Below are positions 1 through 8,423 of a stretch of DNA of 64,000 bases, piece by piece. The stretch lies in the NCBI RefSeq assembly GCF_900635445.1, contig NZ_LR134117.1, positions 4,464,001-4,528,000 of the forward strand. Direction: 5' to 3'. The notes beneath the pieces were generated by a model. That model did no database searches. It had not been told where the DNA came from and was given only the letters and a program-made list of their open reading frames with translations. Numbering within the stretch: position 1 is the first letter of the stretch; each line of letters starts with the position of its first letter. The stretch comes from Serratia odorifera. Its GTDB lineage: Bacteria; Pseudomonadota; Gammaproteobacteria; Enterobacterales; Enterobacteriaceae. The translations under genes were made by a program, and so were the position numbers.

Positions 1-96
1 GCCACCAGCATCTGTCTGACGCTGGTGATGGGCCTGATGCTGCTGGTGTATTATCGTGCTGCCAAGCTGTTGAACAAGAAGGTGGAACTGGAATGA
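1..96 (+). CDS. potB: PotB C-terminus (spermidine/putrescine ABC permease), 5' truncated by window
   Basis: Only the last 31 codons are inside the window. They are hydrophobic and then basic (the last membrane helix followed by a short KLLNKKVELE tail), ending in TGA at 94-96. The stop overlaps the ATG of potC in an ATGA arrangement, the translational coupling expected between the two inner-membrane permease subunits of the PotABCD polyamine importer. The identification rests on the tail matching enterobacterial PotB and on the following potC. The upstream part, and potA, lie outside the window. Confidence 0.9.
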   Translation, partial: ATSICLTLVMGLMLLVYYRAAKLLNKKVELE

Positions 97-875
97 TCGG
101 ACGCCTGCTTCGCGGTGGTTTCATGACCATCATTTATGCCTATCTGTACATCCCGATTGTGATCCTGATCGTCAACTCGTTCAACGCATCGCGCTTCGGT
201 ATCAACTGGCAGGGGTTTACCACCGACTGGTACAGCACGCTGTTGAACAACGACAGCCTGTTGCAGGCGGCCGGCCATTCCCTGACCATGGCGGTGCTGT
301 CGGCCACCTTTGCCACGCTGATCGGTTCACTGACCGCCGTGGCGCTGTATCGCTACCGTTTTCGTGGCAAACCGTTCGTTAACGGCATGCTGTTTGTGGT
401 GATGATGTCGCCGGACATCGTGATGGCCATTTCGCTGCTGGTGCTGTTTATGCTACTAGGGATTTCGCTCGGCTTCTGGTCGCTGCTGTTCTCGCACATC
501 ACCTTCTGTTTGCCGTTCGTGGTCGTGACGGTCTATTCACGCCTGAAAGGCTTTGACGTCAAAATGCTGGAAGCAGCGCGCGATCTCGGTGCCGGCGAAG
601 TGACCATCCTGCGCAAGATCATTTTGCCGTTGGCGATGCCGGCGGTGGCCGCCGGTTGGCTGTTGAGCTTCACCCTGTCGATGGATGACGTCGTGGTTTC
701 ATCGTTCGTGACCGGGCCGAGCTATGAGATTTTGCCATTGAAGATTTATTCGATGGTAAAAGTCGGCGTGTCGCCGGAAGTGAATGCGCTGGCCACTATT
801 CTGCTGATGCTGTCGCTGTTATTGGTACTCGCCAGTCAGCTGATTCTGCGCGATCGCGGCGTCAAATCGGCGTAA
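93..875 (+). CDS. potC: PotC, spermidine/putrescine ABC transporter permease
   Basis: A 260-residue inner-membrane permease of the binding-protein-dependent ABC family that pairs with PotB, the ATPase PotA and the periplasmic binding protein PotD to import polyamines. It starts MIGRLLRGG, like E. coli PotC, and has about six hydrophobic helices. The cytoplasmic EAA loop (LEAARDLGAGEVTILRKI, about residues 155-172), which contacts the ATPase, is clear. The ATG overlaps the potB stop by 4 nt. In E. coli potD follows directly in the same operon. Here a PTS/GH4/RpiR cluster of about 4 kb separates potC from potD, so co-transcription with potD is probably lost. Confidence 0.97.
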   Translation: MIGRLLRGGFMTIIYAYLYIPIVILIVNSFNASRFGINWQGFTTDWYSTLLNNDSLLQAAGHSLTMAVLSATFATLIGSLTAVALYRYRFRGKPFVNGMLFVVMMSPDIVMAISLLVLFMLLGISLGFWSLLFSHITFCLPFVVVTVYSRLKGFDVKMLEAARDLGAGEVTILRKIILPLAMPAVAAGWLLSFTLSMDDVVVSSFVTGPSYEILPLKIYSMVKVGVSPEVNALATILLMLSLLLVLASQLILRDRGVKSA

Positions 876-1185
876 CCGCGTCATCGGCCAGGGAACGGCC
901 CTTACCTACTCACTATCCGGCTGCTGATTTGCCTAAGCACTACGTCAGGCATCGCCGCCCCCCTATTACCGCCGGTAAAAACCGCCCTTCAGTGTGAACA
1001 CCTTCACATTTGGCACCGGTTGTCAGCCATTGACCACCGGTACCTATTTCCCCGCAACCATTGCCCTGTGCGCATAATCATTTTATAACCGATCGCAGGC
1101 AGGGTTCGCCTGATTAACCACTATTATTTCACCCGTGCACGGAGAGTCATCAGCAACGTCGTCCTACAATAATAAGGGTACTGCC
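876..1185 (+). promoter_or_regulatory. potC to PTS intergenic region with promoter
   Basis: This 310-nt gap has no gene. Reading it, I see a perfect CRP half-site pair (listed separately) and a sigma-70-like promoter: -35 TTGCCC at 1061-1066, a 17-nt spacer, and -10 TATAAC at 1084-1089, giving a predicted start near 1096. The CRP dyad would lie about 95 nt upstream of that start, a position used by some class I CRP promoters. ACCGGT half-sites at about 1015-1042 form a further dyad that could bind the RpiR regulator, but this is only a guess. No strong terminator follows potC. Confidence 0.55.
993..1008. promoter_or_regulatory. CRP-cAMP binding site upstream of the PTS gene
   Basis: TGTGAACACCTTCACA matches the TGTGA-N6-TCACA consensus at all ten conserved positions. 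It lies about 180 nt upstream of the start codon of the PTS permease gene. Catabolite activation is what one expects for a secondary-sugar PTS operon, so the context supports the site. Confidence 0.8.
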
Positions 1186-2745
1186 ATGAAAGGGTTTAGC
1201 GATAATATCTTAAGTAAGCTACAGCTTTTCTCCAAGGCCATGATGGGGCCAATATTTTTTCTGCCGGTAATTGGCTTAATTCTGGCATTAAGTTCTATTC
1301 TCACCAACGCCAATCTGATTAATGAAGGTAGTCTGTTATCACAAAGTGGGAAATTGATTGGGGATACTTTTTGGCCGCTATTTGGTAATTTGGGGTTGAT
1401 TTTTTGCATAGGTATTACTTATGGTTTGGCGAAGGATAAAAAAAGTGAAGCCGCGCTAGTGGCGGTTATGTGCTTTATTATGTTTCTTGGCGCCAACCAT
1501 GCTTATCTTGAACTCAGTGGCCGGGTGGCAGAAAAGATCAATGGTGAATATTACGGTACCGGACAAACCGAACTGTTGGGCTTCACCGTGGTTGATATGG
1601 GGATTTTCCTCGGCCTGATCCTCGGTGTGACTATTGCCTGGGTGCATAACCGCCTGTGTAATATTGAACTGAACGGCGTATTTTCAGTCTATGGCGGTGC
1701 CAAACTGGTGCTGATTGCCATGACTCCCATTATCATCGCGCTGGCGATAGGCTTTAGCTACCTGTGGCCTGCTATCTCGCACGGTCTGACCGAGCTGACC
1801 GGGTTTATGAAGGGGGCCGGGTCTCTTGGCGTGTTTGTGTACGGCTTCTTTGAGAAATTCCTGATCCCAACCGGGCTGCATCACTTTATCTGGTCGCCCT
1901 TCCAACTGACCAGCATTGGCGGCACCATCGTGCAGGACGGTCATACCGTAGCCGGCTCTCAAGCCATTTTCCTTGCCTACATGCGCGAACCGGGCCTCTC
2001 CCCGTTGATGGACGAAGCGTTGCGCTTTTCACAGCAGGGTATGGTCACCATTTTCGGATTATCCGGTGCCGCGCTGGCATTTTATCACACGGCAAAGCCG
2101 GCAAAGAAACAGCTGGCGAAAGCTATTTTGATCCCGGCCATCACCACATCAATACTGGTTGGCATCACCGAGCCGATTGAGTTCACTTTCCTGTTTGTTT
2201 CACCGCTGTTATGGGTCATCCATGCGCTGTTGACCGCACTTTCACAGGTGGCCTGCAATCTGTTTCAGGTTCGTCCATGGGGGCCAAGCGGTCTGATTGA
2301 ATTTTTGGTGTATAACCTGCCACTCCCCGTATCGCTTACACGTTGGCCATTATTTATTGTCATCGGTCTGGTGCAGTTTGCGGTGTATTACCTGGTCTTT
2401 AAAACGCTGGTGCTGAAGCTGAATTTAAAAACGCCAGGGCGTGAAGATGACGACAATGTCAAATTGTATTCCAAGCAGGAGTATTTTGAGGATAAAAAAC
2501 AGGCAGGTGAAATGAGCGGTATGATTATCGACGCTCTGGGTGGTAAGGAAAACATTGTTTCCGTTGATAACTGCTTTACCCGTCTGCGAGTGGAAATAAA
2601 GGATATGCGATTAATCGACGAGGCAATGTTAAAACTGACCGGTGCCAAAGGAATAGTCAGAAACCGCAGTGAAGTTCAGGTGATTTATGGCCTCACCGTT
2701 GGAAAAGTAAAAAATCAGCTAGAGAAACAGTTGGCCCTTTCATAA
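1186..2745 (+). CDS. PTS EIICB permease, alpha-glucoside/maltose type (GlvC/AglA-like)
   Basis: A 519-residue sugar-specific PTS component that would transport and phosphorylate a glucoside at the inner membrane. The EIIC domain (about residues 1-410) carries the signatures TGLHHF and GITEPIEFTFLF. A linker beginning LNLKTPGRE leads to an EIIB domain with the phosphorylated cysteine Cys463 in NCFTRLR. The linker closely resembles E. coli GlvC and Klebsiella AglA, so an alpha-glucoside is the likely class. No EIIA domain is present, so it probably borrows EIIA-Glc. I chose the ATG at 1186 (AAGGG ribosome site 8 nt upstream) over an in-frame GTG at 1135, because the first residues MKGFSDNILSKLQLF match family N-termini. 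The GH4 gene follows after 21 nt. Confidence 0.85.
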   Translation: MKGFSDNILSKLQLFSKAMMGPIFFLPVIGLILALSSILTNANLINEGSLLSQSGKLIGDTFWPLFGNLGLIFCIGITYGLAKDKKSEAALVAVMCFIMFLGANHAYLELSGRVAEKINGEYYGTGQTELLGFTVVDMGIFLGLILGVTIAWVHNRLCNIELNGVFSVYGGAKLVLIAMTPIIIALAIGFSYLWPAISHGLTELTGFMKGAGSLGVFVYGFFEKFLIPTGLHHFIWSPFQLTSIGGTIVQDGHTVAGSQAIFLAYMREPGLSPLMDEALRFSQQGMVTIFGLSGAALAFYHTAKPAKKQLAKAILIPAITTSILVGITEPIEFTFLFVSPLLWVIHALLTALSQVACNLFQVRPWGPSGLIEFLVYNLPLPVSLTRWPLFIVIGLVQFAVYYLVFKTLVLKLNLKTPGREDDDNVKLYSKQEYFEDKKQAGEMSGMIIDALGGKENIVSVDNCFTRLRVEIKDMRLIDEAMLKLTGAKGIVRNRSEVQVIYGLTVGKVKNQLEKQLALS

Positions 2746-2766
2746 TTTTTAATTGGGAGATAAACC

Positions 2767-4152
2767 ATGAAATTAACCGTATTGGGCGGCGGCGGCGTAC
2801 GTTCACCGTTCCTGGCCAAGTCGATTGCTTATAATGCCCACCGCATTGGCGTCAGCGAAGTCGTATTCCTGGATAACGACAGTGAAAAGCTGGCTGTTTA
2901 TGGCGCCATCGCCCAGGGGGTGTTCGAACGCATTCGCGGCGATATCCGCTTTCGTCTTACCGACGATGCTCAAGAGGCATTACGCGACGCCAATTACATC
3001 ATTACCACACTGCGCATAGGCGGTGAGGCTGGCCGCATTGACGACGAACGCATCGCTCTCAATCATCAGGTTCTGGGACAGGAAACCACCGGTGCTGGCG
3101 GTTTCGCCATGGCGATGCGCTCGATCCCGGCCATTGTCGACTATTGCCGCCTGATCGAAAAAATTTCCGCCCCTGACGCCGTATTGTTCAACTTTACCAA
3201 CCCTTCCGGCATGGTGACCGAGGCGATTATCAAATCCGGCTTCACCCGGCGGGTATATGGCATTTGCGATGCGCCGAGCGAGTTTATTCGCGAACTGGCC
3301 GAACTGCTGGAATGCACTGAAAACGCGCTGAGCGTCGATTGTTATGGCCTCAACCACCTTTCCTGGTTCCGCAACGTGCAAGTGAATGGCAAAGACGTCA
3401 TGCCGCAACTCTTGTCCGACCCGCGCCTGTATCGCGACACCTGCATGAAATATTTTTCGCCGGCGTTGGTGGCTCTTTCGGATAATCAGTTGCTCAACGA
3501 GTACCTCTATTACTACTATTATCGCGAGCAGGCGATTACCGCCATTTTAGCTGCCGGGGAAACCCGTGGTGAACAAATTGCCACCATCAATCAGCGCATG
3601 ATGGCGGACCTGTCCGCAATCGATATTCCCAACCAGTTGGAACACGCATTCACAGTCTATTTTGCCCATTATCTGGCGCGTGAAAACTCATACATGCAGC
3701 GCGAATCCAGTCAGGGGAAGGTGAAAGAACGGGAAATGCTGACATTGCAGCAGTTTATCGAACAACCCGATACCGGCGGCTATGCCGGCGTGGCCATTGA
3801 TATTTTAGAAGCGGTCAACAGCGGCCAGAACAAACGGGTGGTCGTCTCGATGCAGAATAACGACACGCTTGATTTTCTGCATCCAGAAGATGTCATCGAG
3901 ATCAGTTGCGAGCTCAACAGCGAGGGGATTCGCCCGATCAAGATGCGCGATATACCCGATACACAAAAAAACCTGATCGCCCGCGTTAAAGAATATGAAC
4001 GACTGGCGGTAACAGCGATCCTGAACGGGGATCGCATGCTGGCAATCAAAGCCCTGATGGTCCATCCGCTGGTTAACTCTTTTTCATTGGCAACAACGCT
4101 GGTGGACGAGTATTTGCAGGCGCATAGTCAATATACTGGCCACTGGCGTTAA
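2767..4152 (+). CDS. Glycoside hydrolase family 4 phospho-glucosidase
   Basis: A 461-residue NAD- and metal-dependent GH4 enzyme, predicted to hydrolyse the 6-phospho-glucoside delivered by the PTS encoded just upstream. The N-terminal Rossmann loop reads VLGGGGVRSPFL (residues 5-16). The NFTNP substrate motif is at 142-146, the metal-ligand cysteine is Cys167 in CDAP, and the metal-ligand histidine is His197 in GLNHLSW. In this family CDMP is typical of 6-phospho-alpha-glucosidases and CN(V/I)P of 6-phospho-beta-glucosidases. CDAP is between the two, so the anomeric preference cannot be called from the motif. The alpha-glucoside-like PTS partner argues for alpha. A ribosome site GGGAGA precedes the ATG, and the gene is in an operon with the permease. 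Confidence 0.88.
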   Translation: MKLTVLGGGGVRSPFLAKSIAYNAHRIGVSEVVFLDNDSEKLAVYGAIAQGVFERIRGDIRFRLTDDAQEALRDANYIITTLRIGGEAGRIDDERIALNHQVLGQETTGAGGFAMAMRSIPAIVDYCRLIEKISAPDAVLFNFTNPSGMVTEAIIKSGFTRRVYGICDAPSEFIRELAELLECTENALSVDCYGLNHLSWFRNVQVNGKDVMPQLLSDPRLYRDTCMKYFSPALVALSDNQLLNEYLYYYYYREQAITAILAAGETRGEQIATINQRMMADLSAIDIPNQLEHAFTVYFAHYLARENSYMQRESSQGKVKEREMLTLQQFIEQPDTGGYAGVAIDILEAVNSGQNKRVVVSMQNNDTLDFLHPEDVIEISCELNSEGIRPIKMRDIPDTQKNLIARVKEYERLAVTAILNGDRMLAIKALMVHPLVNSFSLATTLVDEYLQAHSQYTGHWR

Positions 4153-4171
4153 CCTGCGGATTGACGGTCGT

Positions 4172-4885
4172 TCATTCTGAACGCCGTTCAAACCAGGCTT
4201 TCACCAGGTTTTCAAACCCCAGCAGGCAATGGCCAAAAAACGGGTTGGGATAATAGATGTCGTGATCGTACTTTTGCCGATCTTCAAAGATGAAGGTCAT
4301 ATCAGCCCGCTGCGCCAGCGGGCTGTCACCATCACCGCAAAAAGCCGCCAATTGGATGTGATTGCGCTTCACCGCATCGCCCCAGCTCAACGCCGAACCG
4401 CTGTTGCCAGATTTGGAAATCACGATCACCATGTCAAAACGAAAGCGCATCTTTTGATCGAGGATATCAAAGTCGGGCCACAGTGATAAATAGCTATCGA
4501 TACCCAAGGTCATGAATTTATTGTACATATATTGTGCAACCAGCTGAGAAAAACCGCTGCCATGGATAAGGATCTTGCCGTGATCCAGCAGTTCGAGAAA
4601 GCGCGTCTGCTGTTGCACGCTGCTGGCGATGCCACTTTCCAGCGAAGACTGCCCGGCTGGCGGCACCACCAGATTAAATTTGATAAAGTACACCAATTCC
4701 AGATAGCCGCGAAAACCGAGCTTCTTTGCCAAACGCACCACGGTAGAAGGCGAACTGTAACAGCGTGCCGATACGGCGCGTATACCATCGTCGATACATA
4801 ATTCAGGAAATTGATAGATATATTCGAGCACCATAAGATCCGTTTTGCTCAACTCCGCCTGACTGAATATCTGTTTGAAATTCAT
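4172..4885 (-). CDS. RpiR-family transcriptional regulator (HTH + SIS)
   Basis: A 237-residue regulator with an N-terminal RpiR-type helix-turn-helix (about residues 1-75; SPSTVVRLAKKLGFRGYLEL is the recognition region) and a C-terminal SIS sugar-phosphate-binding domain (about 95-230; GSGFSQLVA and ISKSGNSGSALSW). It is convergent with the GH4 gene, 19 nt away, and divergent from potD. The likely role is sensing a phosphorylated sugar and controlling the PTS/GH4 operon. I start it at ATG 4883-4885, preceded by GGGAGA, rather than at the TTG four codons upstream. The target operator was not identified. Confidence 0.88.
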   Translation of the reverse strand: MNFKQIFSQAELSKTDLMVLEYIYQFPELCIDDGIRAVSARCYSSPSTVVRLAKKLGFRGYLELVYFIKFNLVVPPAGQSSLESGIASSVQQQTRFLELLDHGKILIHGSGFSQLVAQYMYNKFMTLGIDSYLSLWPDFDILDQKMRFRFDMVIVISKSGNSGSALSWGDAVKRNHIQLAAFCGDGDSPLAQRADMTFIFEDRQKYDHDIYYPNPFFGHCLLGFENLVKAWFERRSE

Positions 4886-4985
4886 TATGTCTCCCAATAA
4901 TCATCAGTGCCGTGATTTATATTACCTCGTGCGGCTATCCAACGCGGCATACAAAAAGCGCTGATTTGCCAACGGGATAAGCACC

Positions 4986-5014
4986 TTTACCCTACTGGAT
5001 GCGCCCCCTATAAT
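4986..5014 (+). promoter_or_regulatory. Predicted sigma-70 promoter of potD
   Basis: -35 TTTACC (4986-4991), a 17-nt spacer, then a consensus -10 TATAAT (5009-5014). It lies 80 nt upstream of the potD ATG, in the region divergent from the RpiR gene. It gives potD its own transcription start, which it would need after separation from potABC. Confidence 0.65.
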
Positions 5015-5095
5015 GGCCGTTCTCTGGGGTATAGCGTACTGAAGGATCGGCAAGCCTATACTGTGTTATGCGACAACTGCCAAAGGAAACGCTGC

Positions 5096-6142
5096 ATGAA
5101 AAAGTGGTCACATCTGCTCGCCGCCGGGATGATGGCACTGAGCATCGGCTCTACAGCCGCCGCTGACGAGGGTAAAACCCTCTACTTCTATAACTGGACT
5201 GAATATGTGCCGCCGGGCCTGCTGGAACAGTTCACCAAAGAAACCGGTATCAAGGTGATTTACTCCACCTATGAATCCAACGAAAGCATGTATGCCAAAC
5301 TGAAGACCTACAAGGACGGCGCATACGATCTGGTGGTGCCGTCCACCTATTTCATCGCCAAGATGAGCAAGGAAGGCATGCTGCAGAAGATCGACAAAAG
5401 CAAGCTGAGCCACTTCAACGTTCTCGATCCCAATCTGCTGAACAAATCGTTTGACCCGAACAACGACTATTCGATCCCCTATATCTGGGGCGCCACCGCC
5501 ATTGGCGTCAACAGCGAAGAGATCGATCCGCACAGCGTAACCTCCTGGGCCGATCTGTGGAAACCGCAGTACGCCAGCAGCCTGCTGCTGACCGACGATG
5601 CGCGTGAAGTGTTCCAGATGGCGTTGCGCAAGCTGGGGTATTCGGGCAACACCACCAATCCGCAAGAAATCGAAGCGGCATATCACGAACTGCAAAAACT
5701 GATGCCGAACGTACTGGCGTTCAATTCGGACAATCCGGGTAATCCGTTTATGGAAGGCGAAGTCAATCTGGGCATGATATGGAACGGTTCGGCCTTTGTG
5801 GCGCGTCAGGCCGGGACGCCACTTGACATCGTATGGCCGAAAGAAGGCGGTATTTTCTGGATGGACAGCCTGGCGATCCCGGCCAATGCCAAGAACGTCG
5901 ATGGTGCGCATAAGCTGATCGACTTCCTGCTACGGCCAGAAATCGCGGTACAGGTGGCCAAAACCATCGGCTACCCCACCCCAAACCTGGCGGCGAAAAA
6001 ACTGCTGCCCAAGGAGATCGCCAATGACAAGTCACTGTACCCTGACGAGGCGGTGATCAAAAACGGCGAATGGCAAAATGACGTTGGCGACGCCAGCACG
6101 TTGTATGAAACCTACTTCCAGAAGCTGAAAGCCGGTCGTTGA
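5096..6142 (+). CDS. potD: PotD, periplasmic spermidine/putrescine-binding protein
   Basis: A 348-residue periplasmic binding protein, the same length as E. coli PotD, that hands polyamines to PotBC. The signal peptide MKKWSHLLAAGMMALSIGS... has a cleavage region near ATAAADEG (about residue 23). The mature protein starts with the typical LYFYNWTEYVPPGLLEQF. The start is ATG 5096, with the ribosome site AAAGGA about 9 nt upstream. The gene is detached from potC by the PTS/GH4/RpiR insertion and has its own promoter. It ends convergent with the P450 gene, with a strong hairpin in the gap. Confidence 0.96.
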   Translation: MKKWSHLLAAGMMALSIGSTAAADEGKTLYFYNWTEYVPPGLLEQFTKETGIKVIYSTYESNESMYAKLKTYKDGAYDLVVPSTYFIAKMSKEGMLQKIDKSKLSHFNVLDPNLLNKSFDPNNDYSIPYIWGATAIGVNSEEIDPHSVTSWADLWKPQYASSLLLTDDAREVFQMALRKLGYSGNTTNPQEIEAAYHELQKLMPNVLAFNSDNPGNPFMEGEVNLGMIWNGSAFVARQAGTPLDIVWPKEGGIFWMDSLAIPANAKNVDGAHKLIDFLLRPEIAVQVAKTIGYPTPNLAAKKLLPKEIANDKSLYPDEAVIKNGEWQNDVGDASTLYETYFQKLKAGR

Positions 6143-6147
6143 TCGTC

Positions 6148-6177
6148 TGGCCGGCATCAGCCAAGCGATGCCGGCCA
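6148..6177. terminator. Hairpin between convergent potD and P450 genes
   Basis: A perfect 11-bp stem (TGGCCGGCATC at 6148-6158 paired with GATGCCGGCCA at 6167-6177) with an 8-nt loop. It lies just after the potD stop and before the end of the convergent P450 gene. No good U-run follows on either strand, so it may stabilise 3' ends rather than act as a classical intrinsic terminator. Confidence 0.5.
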
Positions 6178-6201
6178 TAACCATCGCACAACACCACCGA
6201 G

Positions 6202-7428
6202 TTATTGCAGCGCCAGCGGCAACGCCCGCAACGATCGCAGGATCAGACTTTCACTTTGCCAGTCGGCGCTGCCGAGCAGCCGTAAGCGTGGAAAACGCTC
6301 AAGCAGGCTTCCACACACCGTTTCAGCCTGAAACTGCGCCAACAGCTGCCCGGCGCACAGATGGGCACCAAAGCCAAAGCCTAAATGCCGCTGGCTGTTC
6401 GAACGATGCAGTTCAAACTGATGTGCCGTCTGGAACTGCGTTTCGTCGCGATTGGCCGCCCCCAGACAAAGTAACACGTTATCCTGCTCACGCAGGGTGC
6501 GACCATGTATCTGCCAAGGTTGCATCACCGTGCGGCGCGCCATTTGCAACGGTGATTCATAACGCAGCGTCTCCTGTACCGCCAGACGAATCAACGACGG
6601 ATGCTGTCGCAGTTTCTGGGTTACGCCCGGGTTTTGCAGCACGGCCAGCATCAGATTGCCGATCAACGCTTCGGTCGTTTCACTGCCGCCAATCAGTACC
6701 GTTACACAGTCGGTGCTGAAATAACGCTGCATTAATGCCCGATGCTCCGCATAGCCTGCTGATAATGCATTAAAAAATAACGAGGGATGCCCCTGTCGGC
6801 ACTGCTGATAACATTGGCTAAACAGCAAGTCCAATTGCCGTAACGCCGCCATCAATTTCTGCAACCCGGCGGCATCTATGGCGCTGGGGTCAAGCAATAG
6901 TCGAATGCTTTCCTTTTGTTGCTCAACCACCTGCTGCTGTTGCGCTGACAGGTTCAACCAGCCCGCAAATACCCGCGGCCATAATGGCCTGGCCAACTGA
7001 CCGATCAAATCGGCCTGCTCTGCGGCCTGCAGCTCGTTAATCAGGTGATTGATTTCCCTGGCCGCCAGCTGCTTCAGCGTCGCCAGCGGTTCACGGCCGA
7101 ACAGCGCCATCAGCGGTTTGCGATGCGTTCGATGGTGTTCACCATCCTGAAACAGCAGAATGTCCCGTACCAGCGCCGCCAGTTCCGGGCTCAGCTCAGA
7201 TTGCAAGCGGGCAAACTGCACCATTAAATGTCGTGGAATACCGCTGCTGCCGAGTTGCGGACTGCGCAGCGCCGTACTGACGTCCTGATAGCGCGTCAGC
7301 ACCCAGGTTCTGCCAATGCGCAATAGCGGCTGATGCTGGCGCATACGCTGATAAACTTGATAGATTTGCTGGTTGAACGACGGTGAGGCAGGATTGAAGC
7401 GCAGAGTCTTATCATTAGGTATATTCAT
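6202..7428 (-). CDS. Cytochrome P450, bacterial soluble class
   Basis: A 408-residue heme monooxygenase with all hallmark motifs. These are a C-helix GEHHRTHRK near residues 96-104, an I-helix oxygen-activation motif GGSETT at 247-252, the K-helix E286-T-L-R289, and the heme loop FGFGAHLCAG at 351-360 with the axial ligand Cys358. There is no membrane anchor, and length and motifs fit soluble bacterial P450s of secondary metabolism or xenobiotic oxidation. No ferredoxin, ferredoxin reductase or biosynthetic genes are adjacent, so its redox partner and substrate are unknown. It sits alone between potD and cobB, as accessory DNA inside a conserved neighbourhood. Its product appears complete and intact. 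Confidence 0.93.
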   Translation of the reverse strand: MNIPNDKTLRFNPASPSFNQQIYQVYQRMRQHQPLLRIGRTWVLTRYQDVSTALRSPQLGSSGIPRHLMVQFARLQSELSPELAALVRDILLFQDGEHHRTHRKPLMALFGREPLATLKQLAAREINHLINELQAAEQADLIGQLARPLWPRVFAGWLNLSAQQQQVVEQQKESIRLLLDPSAIDAAGLQKLMAALRQLDLLFSQCYQQCRQGHPSLFFNALSAGYAEHRALMQRYFSTDCVTVLIGGSETTEALIGNLMLAVLQNPGVTQKLRQHPSLIRLAVQETLRYESPLQMARRTVMQPWQIHGRTLREQDNVLLCLGAANRDETQFQTAHQFELHRSNSQRHLGFGFGAHLCAGQLLAQFQAETVCGSLLERFPRLRLLGSADWQSESLILRSLRALPLALQ

Positions 7429-7577
7429 GAATATGAAACCTCGACATGACGATAATGTGCTCTGCCAGCGACAGAGCTACATTTTAGTAAAGCAAAACTT
7501 CACAATCATGCACGAATTTCACAGCAATTATTTGTGACGCCCACCGCTGCGATCGGCGGGCGCAACGTCAGACCCTA

Positions 7578-8414
7578 TCAAGGCCGATCGGCACGTTCGA
7601 CTTTTCCTACCAGGAATTTATGCACAAACCGCGGCACCACTTCACTAGCTGGGCCGTAATGTTTTTCATCAAACTGGCTTTCCACCTGGCTCGGTTCAAG
7701 ATTAAGCTCCATGGTATGCGCCCCGCTCAGACGCGCTTCGTGCACGAAGCCTGCCGCCGGATAAACGTGGCCGGAGGTGCCGATGGCGACGAAGAAATCT
7801 GCCTTGGCCAGCGCCTGATAGATTTCATCCATGCCCAGCGGCATCTCGCCAAACCACACCACATGTGGCCGCAACGGCGCTGGGAACTGACAACAATGGC
7901 AGCGGTCGTCAACGCTGAGATCGCCTGGCCAGGCAAATACCTGACCAGAACTGGTGCAGCGCACCTTCAGCAGCTCTCCGTGCATATGCAGCACCCGCTG
8001 GCTGCCAGCCCGTTCATGCAGGTTGTCGATGTTCTGCGTCACCAGCAGGAAGTTATCGCCCAGCCACTCCTCCAGACTGGCCAGGGCGCGGTGCGCCGCG
8101 TTGGGCACAATGTCCTCTTGTTGCAGCTGACGGCGACGCTGATTGTAAAACGCCTGCACCAACGCCGGATCGCGCTGATAACCTTCCGGCGTTGCGACGT
8201 CTTCCACCTTGTGTTCTTCCCACAGCCCATCAGCCGCACGGAAGGTGCGGATACCGGACTCGGCAGAGATGCCGGCACCGGTCAGCACCACCACAAATGG
8301 TTTCTTCAATTCTGCCGCCGCCATGGTATCGCGGTGAAAAATCCGCGAACGGAAGCGTTGATGCAACACATGTTTGCTTTTGCGAAACTGGCATAATCGA
8401 TGACGCGTGTGCAT
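7578..8414 (-). CDS. cobB: CobB, NAD-dependent protein deacylase (sirtuin)
   Basis: A 278-residue class III sirtuin that removes acetyl and succinyl groups from lysines using NAD. Seen: the NAD-binding TGAGISAESGIRTFR (about 45-59), TQNIDNLH (126-133), the catalytic histidine in HMHGELL (His145), and the zinc cysteines (Cys153 region and CHCC at 172-175). Tyr and Arg in AFYNQRRRQ (residues 90 and 93) correspond to the pair that confers desuccinylase activity in E. coli CobB. The basic N-terminal extension matches the long CobB form. A GGAGAGGGT ribosome site precedes the ATG. It follows nagK by 9 nt on the same strand, as in E. coli. Confidence 0.96.
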   Translation of the reverse strand: MHTRHRLCQFRKSKHVLHQRFRSRIFHRDTMAAAELKKPFVVVLTGAGISAESGIRTFRAADGLWEEHKVEDVATPEGYQRDPALVQAFYNQRRRQLQQEDIVPNAAHRALASLEEWLGDNFLLVTQNIDNLHERAGSQRVLHMHGELLKVRCTSSGQVFAWPGDLSVDDRCHCCQFPAPLRPHVVWFGEMPLGMDEIYQALAKADFFVAIGTSGHVYPAAGFVHEARLSGAHTMELNLEPSQVESQFDEKHYGPASEVVPRFVHKFLVGKVERADRP

Positions 8415-8423
8415 ACCCTCTCC

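Noticed and set aside
1135..1185. GTG-initiated N-terminal extension of the PTS permease
   Set aside because: The extra 17 residues are not family-like, and the ATG at 1186 has a proper ribosome site.
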